Source of the DNA: Saccharomyces paradoxus
Taxonomy: Eukaryota; Ascomycota; Saccharomycetes; Saccharomycetales; Saccharomycetaceae
Length of the DNA stretch: 64,000 nt
Assembly: GCF_002079055.1 (NCBI RefSeq)
Contig: NC_047490.1
Coordinates: forward strand, 1,178,001-1,242,000
Reading direction: 5' to 3'
Shown: piece by piece, positions 30,914 through 43,857 of the stretch
Numbering within the stretch: position 1 is the stretch's first letter
Layout: each line of letters opens with the position of its first letter
Made by a program: the position numbers and the translations under genes
Notes under the pieces: generated by a model
What the model was told of the DNA's origin: nothing
The model's input: the letters and a program-made list of their open reading frames with translations, nothing else
Database searches by the model: none

Positions 30914-32200
30914 ATGGAGGAACTAGGTATTGTGACACCTGCCGAAAAGGCAGTCGAAGATAAACCAACCGTCAAATCATACGCATCGTTGCTGGCTCAA
31001 CTCAATGGTACAGCTAATAATAACAGTGCCCTGTTCAATGTGAATTCTGATATATATTTCAAATTGAAGAAACTGGAAAAAGAGTATGAACTGCTGACTT
31101 TGCAAGAAGACTATATTAAGGACGAACAACGCCATTTGAAACGTGAACTGAAGAGAGCTCAAGAAGAAGTCAAGAGAATCCAGTCTGTACCATTAGTTAT
31201 TGGGCAATTCTTAGAACCTATTGATCAAAACACAGGTATTGTTTCTAGCACCACTGGTATGAGTTATGTCGTTAGAATACTATCAACCCTAGACCGTGAA
31301 CTACTAAAACCATCTATGTCTGTAGCGTTACACCGTCATTCAAATGCTTTAGTTGACATTCTACCACCTGATTCCGACTCTAGTATATCCGTCATGGGTG
31401 AAAACGAAAAACCTGACGTCACTTACGCAGATGTTGGTGGGTTAGATATGCAAAAGCAAGAAATCAGAGAAGCCGTGGAGCTCCCATTAGTTCAGGCTGA
31501 CTTATACGAGCAAATTGGTATTGACCCTCCAAGGGGTGTCCTATTATATGGTCCACCAGGTACCGGTAAGACGATGCTTGTTAAAGCGGTCGCCAATAGT
31601 ACAAAAGCTGCATTCATCAGAGTCAACGGCTCCGAATTTGTTCACAAATATCTTGGTGAGGGTCCAAGAATGGTTCGTGACGTCTTTAGACTCGCCAGGG
31701 AAAATGCCCCATCTATTATATTCATAGATGAGGTAGATTCCATTGCCACAAAGCGTTTCGATGCTCAAACGGGTTCCGATCGTGAAGTACAGCGTATTTT
31801 GATTGAGCTGTTGACGCAAATGGATGGGTTTGACCAGTCTACCAACGTTAAAGTTATCATGGCCACAAACAGGGCGGACACATTGGATCCAGCCTTGCTG
31901 AGACCGGGTAGATTAGATAGAAAGATTGAGTTTCCCTCACTCCGTGATAGACGTGAACGTCGTTTAATTTTCGGTACCATTGCCAGTAAGATGTCTCTTG
32001 CTCCAGAAGCCGACCTAGACTCGCTCATTATTCGTAATGACTCTCTATCAGGTGCTGTTATTGCAGCCATCATGCAGGAAGCTGGTTTAAGGGCAGTGAG
32101 GAAAAACAGATACGTCATTTTACAAAGCGATCTGGAAGAAGCTTACGCCACTCAAGTCAAGACAGATAATACCGTCGATAAATTCGACTTCTACAAATGA
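30914..32200 (+). CDS. RPT3: 26S proteasome regulatory ATPase Rpt3
   Basis: A 428-residue AAA ATPase of the proteasome base ring. An N-terminal coiled coil (about residues 45-92) and an OB domain precede the AAA module, with Walker A GPPGTGKT (213-220), Walker [10 protein letters not shown] (about 268-276) and ATNRAD sensor 1. The C-terminal residues FYK are an HbYX motif that docks in the 20S alpha-ring pocket and opens the gate. It unfolds ubiquitinated substrates. Control by Rpn4 is indicated by the PACE box upstream. Confidence 0.98.
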   Translation: MEELGIVTPAEKAVEDKPTVKSYASLLAQLNGTANNNSALFNVNSDIYFKLKKLEKEYELLTLQEDYIKDEQRHLKRELKRAQEEVKRIQSVPLVIGQFLEPIDQNTGIVSSTTGMSYVVRILSTLDRELLKPSMSVALHRHSNALVDILPPDSDSSISVMGENEKPDVTYADVGGLDMQKQEIREAVELPLVQADLYEQIGIDPPRGVLLYGPPGTGKTMLVKAVANSTKAAFIRVNGSEFVHKYLGEGPRMVRDVFRLARENAPSIIFIDEVDSIATKRFDAQTGSDREVQRILIELLTQMDGFDQSTNVKVIMATNRADTLDPALLRPGRLDRKIEFPSLRDRRERRLIFGTIASKMSLAPEADLDSLIIRNDSLSGAVIAAIMQEAGLRAVRKNRYVILQSDLEEAYATQVKTDNTVDKFDFYK

Positions 32201-35387
<3,187 letters not shown>

Positions 35388-35600
35388 GTAGAAGAGAAAC
35401 ATTGTGCAATGTGATATTTTGAGAGAAGGATATTAGTTTATACTCTAATATACAAATATAAAAAGTTGTTTCTTTTTTGTTTTTTTTTTGTTTTTTTTTT
35501 CAGGATTTGCCTTCGTTTTTATTACATACATGCATGCGTTTAACATTTCCCATGTGGTTTATTCTCGTGTATAGCATTATTTTGTTTAAAACTTTCCATT

Positions 35601-36133
35601 TCAAGAAGAATCCTCCGATTTAACCGGATCCGATACACTATTGTGGTGCAATCTAGACCTTGACTGTCTAAATAACTCCTCTTGTTGTCGTAGCAGTTCT
35701 TCTTCCGAGAGACCTGACTTCTTGAACTTAGAATCCCTAGTTTCTTTGACTTTTTGGGAGCCCTTGAAATTCAATAATATCTCCTCTAAAAATGGTATAA
35801 ACTCGTTATACTCCAACTCTTCTAGTGCTTTGATCACGTGCTCGGGTGCTATGGTTTTCTTAGCCTCGTTGTCCGCCATTTCGGAAGCCATTGAGGACAG
35901 AATCATTATGAATTCTATACCGGAGTTGATGATTATTTCTCTTGCGTCCTTGGTGAACATCAAGTCCTGGTCCAGTATTTCAGATATCATCTTTTGCACA
36001 GTCGCTAAAGTCATTCAATATTTTCTCCAGGTTAGTACAACCGCACAGTACTTGCGTCAAAGCTTGAGTTATGCAACGACAATATAACTAACATACCCTT
36101 GGGAAGCGACACATTATCGGAGTCTCCAGCCAT
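35601..36133 (-). CDS. NCB2: Negative cofactor 2 subunit beta (Ncb2), two exons
   Basis: Exon 1 (36133-36097) encodes MAGDSDNVSLPK plus one base. The donor GTATGT starts at 36096, the branch point TACTAAC is at 36037-36031 and the acceptor TTTAG ends at 36005. Exon 2 (36004-35601) continues TVQKMISEILDQ. The product is 146 residues with an H2B-like histone fold (about 13-95). With Bur6 it forms NC2, which binds TBP on DNA and blocks TFIIA/TFIIB, mainly at TATA promoters. Without splicing the N-terminus would lack the conserved first helix and need a non-ATG start. Confidence 0.94.
36005..36096 (-). other. NCB2 intron (92 nt)
   Basis: GTATGT donor, perfect TACTAAC branch point and TTTAG acceptor on the minus strand, at the very 5' end of the gene as in most yeast introns. 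Confidence 0.92.
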
Positions 36134-36524
36134 CAATTAATTAATGAGTACAATTGTATCAGTAGGTGTCGTTATGATTTCTTCTTGCCTACCTTATACT
36201 GGTAACTCTACACGACAGAAGACGACAAGGCGAGCAGAGGGCGAAAAGCGCGGCCAAAACCGCTTCCATTTATATAGGAGGGAGAGAGCAGCGGGCTGGG
36301 CGTTTTAAGGTGGTGAAACTATTAATTGCACATCCTGCATTGCGTCAAAGATAAGAGACTCGGAGCTGGCTAAGCATGTTCGCAGTTTTTGCTGTCGAGT
36401 TACGGAATGAATAGGTTGCACTGCATAGTAAAGGCATCTCTTTCCATTAGCTGTGTTGGACTTATTGTACTGTTCCCCTTATTCTTGGTATGTCATTTAA
36501 CACGGGGATGAGCTTTTTGACAAA

Positions 36525-36533
36525 AAAATTTTA
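36525..36533 (+). promoter_or_regulatory. RRPE element of UTP5
   Basis: AAAAATTTT core (Stb3-type) 173 bases upstream of the ATG and about 45 bases before the PAC box, the usual order in ribosome-biogenesis promoters. Confidence 0.65.
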
Positions 36534-36577
36534 TCCAATTTTTTCATTTCTTTTTCTAATGTCTTTTCGCAGGTGAA

Positions 36578-36587
36578 GCGATGAGGT
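36578..36587 (+). promoter_or_regulatory. PAC element of UTP5
   Basis: GCGATGAGGT matches the PAC consensus (Dot6/Tod6 site), 119 bases before the UTP5 ATG. It pairs with the RRPE upstream. Confidence 0.8.
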
Positions 36588-36705
36588 GAAAAAATTAATC
36601 AGTATTGAATATATGTATGTAAATAAAGATGCAGAAGGTAAATAGTTTATAATTGGCTTAGCAAGAGGGCAGAAGGGACTTTTGCATTATAATTGTTTAG
36701 TACCG

Positions 36706-38637
36706 ATGGATTCTCCTGTTCTACAGTCCGCTTACGACCCATCAGGTCAATATTTGTGTTATGTCACTGTAGCTTTAGACAAGCAACGTGTTGGTGTACA
36801 GCCCACCCAGAGGGCCACTTCCTCCGGAGTCGATACAGTATGGAATGAGAACTTTCTGTATTTGGAGGACTCAAAATTGCAGGTTACATGCTTAAAATGG
36901 GTAACCCTAGCTTCTTCCGATACAGTGACCATTATATTAGGTATGAATAACGGTGAAATCTGGCTATATTCCGTGTTGGCTAACGAAGTCACGTATAAAT
37001 TCACTACAGGAAATTCTTACGAAATCAAAGACATAGATTTGATTGGTAACCAACTGTGGTGTATCGACTCCAGCGACGCGTTCTATCAATTTGATCTTTT
37101 ACAATTTAAACTGTTACAACATTTTAAAATAAACAACTGCGTTCAATTGAATAAATTAGCCATTGTTCCCGCGGGAAATTCTGCCACACAACTTTTGGTT
37201 GCATCCCATTCCATTTCTTTAATCGATATCGAAGAGAAAAAAGTCGTAATGACATTTCCAGGTCATGTATCTCCAGTGTCGACGTTGCAAATTATAACTA
37301 ACGATTTTTTCATATCAGGTGCAGACAGTGATAGATTCTTGAACGTATATGATATTCATTCCGGCATGACCAAATGCGTCCTTGTGGCCGAATCAGATAT
37401 CAAAGAGTTGTCCCATTCAGGTCAAGCTGATTCTATCGCAGTCACTACTGAGGATGGTAGCCTGGAAATTTTTGTTGATCCATTGGTATCGAACTCAACG
37501 AAGAAGAGAGGCAACAAGTCAAAAAAATCTAACAAGAAGATTCAAATCGCCAGTAAAGACGGCAGGAAAGTTCCGATTTATAACGCGTTTATTAATAAAG
37601 AACTTTTGAACGTATCATGGTTACAAAATGCTACAATGCCTTACTTCAAGAACTTGCAGTGGAGAGAAATTCCCAATGAATACACCGTCGAAATTTCCCT
37701 AAATTGGAGTACTAAAAATAAGTCCGCTGATCGTGACTTGCATGGTAAAGATCTGGCTTCAGCCACCAACTACGTCGAAGGTAATGCGAGAGTCACTTCT
37801 GGAGATAACTTCAAGCATGTTGATGACGCTATAAAGAGTTGGGAAAGAGAATTGACTTCTTTCGAGCAAGAGCAGGCCAAGTCCCCGCAGGCCAATGAAC
37901 TACTAACAGAGACTTTCGGCGATAAGCTAGAATCAAGCACCATTGCTAGGCTTAACGGGAAAAAAACTAATTTGAAAGGTTCTAATCTCAAGACTGCCAC
38001 GACAACAGGTACAGTAACAGTAATTTTGTCGCAAGCATTACAATCAAACGACCATTCACTATTGGAAACAGTGCTCAATAATCGTGACGAGAGAGTCATC
38101 AGAGATACTATATTCCGTTTGAAACCAGCGCTGGCTGTCATTCTCTTAGAAAGGTTGGCAGAGAGGATTGCCAGACAAACTCACCGTCAAGGTCCGTTAA
38201 ACGTATGGGTGAAATGGTGCTTGATCATACACGGTGGCTATTTGGTTTCCATTCCAAATTTGATGTCCACTTTATCGTCGTTGCATTCCACCCTGAAAAG
38301 GCGTTCCGATTTATTACCAAGACTACTAGCACTGGATGCCAGGTTAGACTGTACTATCAATAAATTCAAGTCTTTGAATTTAGAAACAGGTGACATGTAT
38401 TCATCAGAACCAGTTGTCGAAGAAGATGAAGACGACGTCGAATATAATGAAGAGCTCGATGATGCCGGTCTTATAGAGGATGGCGAAGAATCTTATGAAA
38501 GTGAAGACGAAGAAGGTGATAGTGACAGCGAAGAGGAAGAGAAGCATGCCTCATCGAAGCAAGATGGCCGCTCAGAAAGGGAGCAGACCAACCATGACGA
38601 GGAGGAAGCCGGCTATAGTGATGTTGAGATGGAATAG
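36706..38637 (+). CDS. UTP5: SSU processome (UtpA/t-UTP) subunit Utp5
   Basis: A 643-residue nucleolar protein starting MDSPVLQSAYDPSGQYLCYV. The N-terminal part (about 1-270) is a WD40-type beta-propeller, a basic patch (KKRGNKSKKSNKK) follows, then the helical UTP C-terminal domain (about 420-570), and an acidic tail (about 575-643) rich in Asp/Glu. It helps bind the 5' ETS of pre-rRNA and supports rDNA transcription and 18S processing. An 8-codon upstream in-frame extension from TTG was rejected. PAC and RRPE boxes upstream agree with the function. Confidence 0.96.
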   Translation: MDSPVLQSAYDPSGQYLCYVTVALDKQRVGVQPTQRATSSGVDTVWNENFLYLEDSKLQVTCLKWVTLASSDTVTIILGMNNGEIWLYSVLANEVTYKFTTGNSYEIKDIDLIGNQLWCIDSSDAFYQFDLLQFKLLQHFKINNCVQLNKLAIVPAGNSATQLLVASHSISLIDIEEKKVVMTFPGHVSPVSTLQIITNDFFISGADSDRFLNVYDIHSGMTKCVLVAESDIKELSHSGQADSIAVTTEDGSLEIFVDPLVSNSTKKRGNKSKKSNKKIQIASKDGRKVPIYNAFINKELLNVSWLQNATMPYFKNLQWREIPNEYTVEISLNWSTKNKSADRDLHGKDLASATNYVEGNARVTSGDNFKHVDDAIKSWERELTSFEQEQAKSPQANELLTETFGDKLESSTIARLNGKKTNLKGSNLKTATTTGTVTVILSQALQSNDHSLLETVLNNRDERVIRDTIFRLKPALAVILLERLAERIARQTHRQGPLNVWVKWCLIIHGGYLVSIPNLMSTLSSLHSTLKRRSDLLPRLLALDARLDCTINKFKSLNLETGDMYSSEPVVEEDEDDVEYNEELDDAGLIEDGEESYESEDEEGDSDSEEEEKHASSKQDGRSEREQTNHDEEEAGYSDVEME

Positions 38638-39287
38638 AGGATATCATGCATAAAAATGCATTCACGCATCAAAATACAAAAATAATCTCTAGGCACATAA
38701 ATATTTATATAGAGTTCACCACATAATGTAAGAAAAGAAAAAAAGAAAATTATGAGAGTATCCCACGCAAAGAAGATATGTCAAACGAACCCCCACAATC
38801 GTCCATCCTTTTGAACTGTATTTGGCATCGTTAACAGCGAGGTCGTCTGGAAAATCAAGCACTCCATTTTTGCGTCACAATCATGGCTTGGATAACGAAG
38901 AAACGGCAGTACATATTTCTTCCGAGTCACTTCTTTCTTCACTTCTGAGAAAATTAATTAAAACAGAATTCAATTAATAACATTTCCGTTTGTTTGACTT
39001 CTTTCATTTTTCTCTCTATTTTTCGCGTTAACTGTGGAAAGAAAGAAAAAAAAATTTTTCCCCCTCCACTTGTCCCAAATCGGGTAGCGATGAGCTGCAA
39101 TAGAATTTTGTATTTAAGCGTGTCTGATAAGCTCAATTTCCGTTAGATTTTGTTCCTCCTTCACAAATTGGTTTGCTAAACTTTTTCTTATATTCTTCAT
39201 CTAGCTGGAGTAACACGATGTAGTCCCTTGCAATCTTTCTTATTTTATATTAGTGTTCGTGTTTATTATAACCATTCCGTTCCCATA
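38638..39287. other. Intergenic region UTP5/HPT1
   Basis: The 650-base gap has the UTP5 3' UTR, a TGACTC (Gcn4/Bas1-type) core on the minus strand at 38924-38929, A/T tracts near 39040-39060 and the HPT1 leader. An in-frame 20-codon TTG extension of HPT1 starts at 39228 but is probably untranslated. Confidence 0.5.
38924..38929 (-). promoter_or_regulatory. TGACTC core upstream of HPT1
   Basis: GAGTCA on the plus strand, 359 bases before HPT1. A Bas1/Gcn4 input would suit a purine salvage gene, but a single distant core is weak evidence. Confidence 0.25.
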
Positions 39288-39953
39288 ATGTCTGCAAATG
39301 ATAAACAATACATCTCGTACAATAACGTACATCAATTATGTCAAGTATCCGCTGAGAGGATTAAGAATTTCAAGCCGGACTTAATCATTGCCATCGGTGG
39401 TGGTGGTTTCATTCCTGCTAGAATCTTACGTACATTTCTAAAGGAACCCGGTGTGCCAACGATTAGAATTTTTGCTATTATTTTGTCCTTGTACGAAGAT
39501 TTGAACAGTGTAGGCTCAGAGGTTGAAGAAGTTGGTGTTAAAGTTAGCAGAACGCAATGGATTGATTACGAACAATGTAAATTAGATCTAGTTGGCAAGA
39601 ACGTTCTTATCGTTGACGAAGTCGATGACACCCGTACCACACTTCATTACGCTTTAAGTGAACTGGAGAAGGATGCTGCTGAACAGGCAAAGGCCAAAAA
39701 TATAGATATTGAAAAATCTCCAGAGATGAAAACGAACTTCGGGATTTTTGTTTTACATGATAAGCAAAAGCCAAAGAAGGCAGACTTACCTGCTGAAATG
39801 TTGAATGACAAGAACCGTTATTTTGCAGCCAAGACTGTCCCAGACAAATGGTATGCATATCCATGGGAATCTACTGATATTGTTTTCCATACTAGAATGG
39901 CAATCGAACAAGGCAATGACATTTTCATTCCTGAACAAGAACACAAGCAATGA
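39288..39953 (+). CDS. HPT1: Hypoxanthine-guanine phosphoribosyltransferase
   Basis: A 221-residue purine salvage enzyme that converts hypoxanthine and guanine with PRPP to IMP and GMP in the cytosol. The PRPP loop is VLIVDEVDDTRTT (residues 106-118); the pyrophosphate-binding IGGGGF lies at 36-41. The protein starts MSANDKQYISYNNVHQLC and is almost identical to S. cerevisiae Hpt1, one of the most conserved in the window. The ATG at 39288 gives the known length. It is followed in tandem by URH1, another nucleoside-metabolism gene. Confidence 0.98.
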   Translation: MSANDKQYISYNNVHQLCQVSAERIKNFKPDLIIAIGGGGFIPARILRTFLKEPGVPTIRIFAIILSLYEDLNSVGSEVEEVGVKVSRTQWIDYEQCKLDLVGKNVLIVDEVDDTRTTLHYALSELEKDAAEQAKAKNIDIEKSPEMKTNFGIFVLHDKQKPKKADLPAEMLNDKNRYFAAKTVPDKWYAYPWESTDIVFHTRMAIEQGNDIFIPEQEHKQ

Positions 39954-40278
39954 TAAGCATATCCTTCAGTAATTTCAAACATACAACAGAACATGTACAA
40001 TAGACAATCCGTATAACTGTGACCATATGTATACGTATAACTAATTATTATCTTAAAGTTTATTCCCATAGCCTCAGCAGTAACCTCTCGGGCGCGACTA
40101 TGTTTTCCTCTGTTCGGCACCACGTAACGGGATATTTGACACATACGTGACATCCCATTTTGATGCAACCTGCAGGTTTTCTACTTCTCGAAACTTATTA
40201 AATCGGCTGATTTCTTTCATCTTCAAAGGCTAGGAAAGGGTTTGGGAGCAAATAATCAACAGCTGTTAAAAATAGAGG
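39954..40278. other. Intergenic region HPT1/URH1
   Basis: The 325-base gap has the HPT1 3' UTR and the URH1 promoter, with a GC-rich patch at 40090-40100 (TCGGGCGCGA). No other element is recognised. Confidence 0.45.
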
Positions 40279-41301
40279 ATGACTATTAGTAAAATACCCA
40301 TATGGCTAGATTGTGATCCTGGTCATGATGATGCCATAGCCATTTTATTAGGCTGTTTTCATCCAGCTTTCAATCTTCTAGGAATCAGCACGTGTTTTGG
40401 TAACGCACCACCCGAAAATACTGATTATAACGCCCGATCTCTTTTGACTGCAATGGGCAAAGCACAGGCGATTCCGGTTTATAAAGGTGCACAGAAGCCT
40501 TGGAAAAGAGAGCCTCATTATGCACCTGATATTCATGGTATATCAGGGTTAGACGGCACTTCATTACTACCTAAACCGACGTTTGAAGCAAGAACTGATA
40601 AAACCTATATTGAGGCCATTGAAGAAGCAATACTAGCTAATGATGGTGAGATATCCTTTGTGTCCACTGGTGCACTCACTACATTAGCTACAGTTTTTAG
40701 GTGTAAGCCATATCTAAAGAAATCTATCAAATATATTAGCATTATGGGGGGTGGCCTACATGGTCTAGGAAACTGTAATCCAAACCTTTCCGCAGAATTC
40801 AACATTTGGATTGATCCTGACGCAGCGAATGCCATATTCCGTGATCCTGATGTGAAGGATAAATGTATAGTAGTGCCTTTAAATTTAACTCACAAGGCCA
40901 TAGCCACCTATAAAGTTAACGAAACGATATACAACGAAAAGAATAACTCCAAGTTACGAGAATTGTTTTTCGAACTTTTTCAATTTTTTGCTCATACTTA
41001 CAAGGATATGCAAGGTTTTGAATCAGGCCCACCTATACATGATCCGGTGGCTTTGATGCCACTTTTAGAATTTTATGGATGGGATCCATTGTCTGCAGTC
41101 GGATTTCATTACAAGAGAATGAACATATCTTGCATTGATGATGTTTTTAATGAAAACTCAGGGAAAATTATCATTGAGGAGGAATATCCAAGCGACGGCG
41201 ATGTTGGTACAATAGTTGGTCTAGATTTGAATATCCAGTACTTTTGGAATCAGATTTTTGCAGCGTTAAATAGAGCAGACAAAATGTCAACGATTGGATA
41301 A
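40279..41301 (+). CDS. URH1: Uridine/nicotinamide riboside nucleosidase Urh1
   Basis: A 340-residue ribohydrolase of the inosine-uridine nucleoside hydrolase family. The Ca-binding signature DCDPGHDDA is at residues 11-19 and a second metal/ribose-binding cluster near HDPVAL (about residue 254). It hydrolyses uridine and also nicotinamide riboside, feeding pyrimidine salvage and NAD synthesis. The length equals that of the S. cerevisiae protein. It is convergent with DIT2, 147 bases apart. Confidence 0.96.
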   Translation: MTISKIPIWLDCDPGHDDAIAILLGCFHPAFNLLGISTCFGNAPPENTDYNARSLLTAMGKAQAIPVYKGAQKPWKREPHYAPDIHGISGLDGTSLLPKPTFEARTDKTYIEAIEEAILANDGEISFVSTGALTTLATVFRCKPYLKKSIKYISIMGGGLHGLGNCNPNLSAEFNIWIDPDAANAIFRDPDVKDKCIVVPLNLTHKAIATYKVNETIYNEKNNSKLRELFFELFQFFAHTYKDMQGFESGPPIHDPVALMPLLEFYGWDPLSAVGFHYKRMNISCIDDVFNENSGKIIIEEEYPSDGDVGTIVGLDLNIQYFWNQIFAALNRADKMSTIG

Positions 41302-41448
41302 GAACAGTATTATCCAAGTTTTCTCTCACTTGCCTTTGACCAAGTTATATTCCTTCCGCTTTTACTGGATGCAAAAAAAAATTTCCTAAAAGTTGTGGCA
41401 ATTGTGTACATATATATATGTATATATACAAGTCTACATATTATATAT

Positions 41449-42918
41449 TTATTCCGTTATATTTTCGGTGAATTTTAACTTCAAATTTAAAGGACAAAGA
41501 GGCCCTGCAGGAGTTAGTTTTTCTTCCCATTCAGGGTCAAGGCTCCATCGAAACTGTTTCAACATTTCAGCTAATGTAATCCTCATTTCTGTTAAAGCCA
41601 ATTTTTCTCCCAAGCATGCTCTTCGGCCTCCATGAAACCCGGTCACAGAACATCTGTTCTTGGCCATTCTCCAGTTTTTCCTTATAGTTTCAATATCTGA
41701 ACCCCACCTTTCTGGTTTAAAATCATCTGCAGTTGCGCCCCAAGTTCTAGGATCATGTGATGTTCCAAAATTGTTGTATCCTACATATACACCCTTGGGT
41801 ATAACAATTTCTGGCCCCAGTTTGCATGTTCTAGTAGTGCACCTATTGATAATGGTGCTCAAAGGAGGATACAATCTTACTGCTTCCAAAAGAAACGCGT
41901 TTAATAGGGGTAAATCGGCTAAGATTTTTGGATCTGTGACGCCATTTACTTCCTGTCTGAGCCTCTCCTGCCACACATTTGAATATTTAGCCAGAAGGTA
42001 TAATGAAGTACTAAACAGCAACTGCGGGTTTTCGTGGCCAGCAACAAGGATGATGACGATGTTGTCGGTCAACTGTCTGTAGTCGATTATTTCGTTATTA
42101 TGAGCTCGAATGAGATCACTAGCGGCAAAAGTCGTTTGTTCAAATTTATAAGTATTAACCAATTCATCTTGGACTCTTTTGACGAGAAGCTCTCTAAAAC
42201 TAGCAACATCCTTGAAAGCCTTTTTTCTTGAAGGAATTGGAAGTAAATCAAGGAATGGAAAAGTTAAAAAGAATGGATGAAATATTTGCTTCTTGATACG
42301 AATTAAATGCTCATGAAAAGCATTTTTTTCATGTTTTAAAGTACCAAAATCGAATCCAAGGGCGACCTGAGAAATGTTATCCAATGCCAATCTCTGAGAT
42401 AAAGGCCCCATCTGGATTGAAAGCTGTCCTTCTTGAAGTCTTCTTTTAATCAAAGTGCATAAAAGCTTCGCATTTTTGAATATAGGTGTATCGTCAAAAT
42501 GCTGCAGCCCATTTGTCACAGCATTTCTGTAGTCCCTCCAAACTGCACCATGCGCGCTAATGACGTTATCCCCTGTATAAGCGGCGAGAGCACTGTATGG
42601 AATTTTCTTCTGATTGCCGCTCTTCGCAAAAGTATCCTCATCTTTGAATATTTGTGCTAGATACTCAGAACGAGAAACGAGAATGTTCCAGCGTGAACCA
42701 AAGAAAAATTTCACAGCGCCGTATTTTTCCATTGATTCTCTAATATATAGATCATATAGTTCCGTCTGATCAATGGGAAATACCACCGGTAAGAATACCA
42801 CGTAAAATGGGATGGTGGGTATATTTTTGGGAAAATTCAGAGGAGGGACAATAATCGCAAAGGCGATATAGGAAATGGTAAGAAATAAAATTAACCCCAG
42901 AAGCTTAAATAACTCCAT
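41449..42918 (-). CDS. DIT2: Cytochrome P450 Dit2 (CYP56, N,N'-bisformyl dityrosine synthase)
   Basis: A 489-residue P450. An N-terminal membrane anchor ([20 protein letters not shown]) is followed by the P450 fold; the heme motif [10 protein letters not shown] with its ligand Cys lies near residue 430, and ExxR is in EAVRLYPP. It couples two N-formyl-tyrosines made by Dit1 into the dityrosine precursor of the outer spore wall. The ATG at 42918 gives the S. cerevisiae length; the frame runs six codons further up to a TTG. It is divergent from DIT1 across a 939-base control region and expressed in mid sporulation. Confidence 0.96.
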   Translation of the reverse strand: MELFKLLGLILFLTISYIAFAIIVPPLNFPKNIPTIPFYVVFLPVVFPIDQTELYDLYIRESMEKYGAVKFFFGSRWNILVSRSEYLAQIFKDEDTFAKSGNQKKIPYSALAAYTGDNVISAHGAVWRDYRNAVTNGLQHFDDTPIFKNAKLLCTLIKRRLQEGQLSIQMGPLSQRLALDNISQVALGFDFGTLKHEKNAFHEHLIRIKKQIFHPFFLTFPFLDLLPIPSRKKAFKDVASFRELLVKRVQDELVNTYKFEQTTFAASDLIRAHNNEIIDYRQLTDNIVIILVAGHENPQLLFSTSLYLLAKYSNVWQERLRQEVNGVTDPKILADLPLLNAFLLEAVRLYPPLSTIINRCTTRTCKLGPEIVIPKGVYVGYNNFGTSHDPRTWGATADDFKPERWGSDIETIRKNWRMAKNRCSVTGFHGGRRACLGEKLALTEMRITLAEMLKQFRWSLDPEWEEKLTPAGPLCPLNLKLKFTENITE

Positions 42919-43857
42919 TTTTAATTCGTTTTTCAATTTTGTTCCTTAGTCTTAACCATCTATCTCGCAAAGACGCTGAAAGTAGTCGAAAAACCAAAAA
43001 ACATTCCAAATAAAAATAAAGTAAATTTTTGTGCTACCTAATATACTTTTCAGAACCAGATGGCCCGCTATTCCCCTATGTTTCGTAGCTCGTAATTTTC
43101 AGGGAAAAATAGAAATTGTTGCATTCATCGAAAGAAATGCAAAGTAAGTTGTATCGGGGAAATAATGAGGGGCGAAACACGTAATTGTTTCTCAATTTGA
43201 TAATGCATGTTAGTGTCTTTTTATTGAGAGTCCCTGGAGGGAAAATATTAATGTTTACCTTTTTTTTTGCGATGCGCGTCTGGCCATAAATAAAAGGGTT
43301 CTCTTGCCAAGAAAAAATAAAAAAAAAGCGCCTTACGGGACCCTCGTCTATGACAAAATACGGTACAATATGCAACATCGATGAAGAATAATGAGAGGAT
43401 TTAAGGGGCAAGTAAGCATCGGAGTTTGTTGTTCTCTGATAATGTGATCAAATTTGTACAACAATCTCAAGAGAATTGATCGAAGAAAGGGAATCAGGAA
43501 CCCCTTACAAATAAGGGAACGTAAAAAAAACTGCTCGTATTTACATGCATGCATGGCACACAATCCCTGACATCGCGTGCTGAAAATTCTTATTTCATTT
43601 TATATCACTGAGCCCCTCACGAGTTTGGTTGCAATTTGACTACATTGCTTGTAATGGGTAGTATATCGTAAATTTGCAAAAGGGTATAGTCCCCCATGAT
43701 GTTGAAAAAAATTTTCTGAAATTAGGTTCTGCAGCAAAAATAATGTATAAATATTGGCATTAATTTTTACATAAATGGTGTTCTTTTGCGAAGTTTGTCG
43801 TAAAATAAACAGTCTGTTAATATTTTTACTCGGGAAAACTTTGAAATATTAGCAAAA
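42919..43857. promoter_or_regulatory. DIT2/DIT1 divergent sporulation control region
   Basis: The 939-base region between divergent starts holds no gene. In S. cerevisiae this interval has the shared mid-sporulation element and the negative element (NRE) that silences both genes in vegetative cells. Candidate Ndt80-type cores CGCAAAA occur on the minus strand at 43265-43271 and 43784-43790, both short of a full MSE match. Poly-A/T tracts at 43261-43268 and 43316-43326 lie near the middle. Overlapping 70-110 codon minus-strand frames have no family features. Confidence 0.55.

Larger units (their letters stand above)
36134..36705. other. Divergent promoter region NCB2/UTP5
   Basis: The 572-base gap holds a GC-rich patch and a TATATA near 36270-36276 on the NCB2 side, and RRPE/PAC elements on the UTP5 side. 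No gene is seen. Confidence 0.6.

Noticed and set aside
35641-36087. 148-codon plus-strand frame antisense to NCB2
   Set aside because: Lies wholly over NCB2 exons and intron, Ser-rich shadow composition; corresponds to the dubious YDR396W.
41660-42082. 140-codon plus-strand frame antisense to DIT2
   Set aside because: Shadow of the conserved P450 frame; corresponds to the dubious YDR401W.
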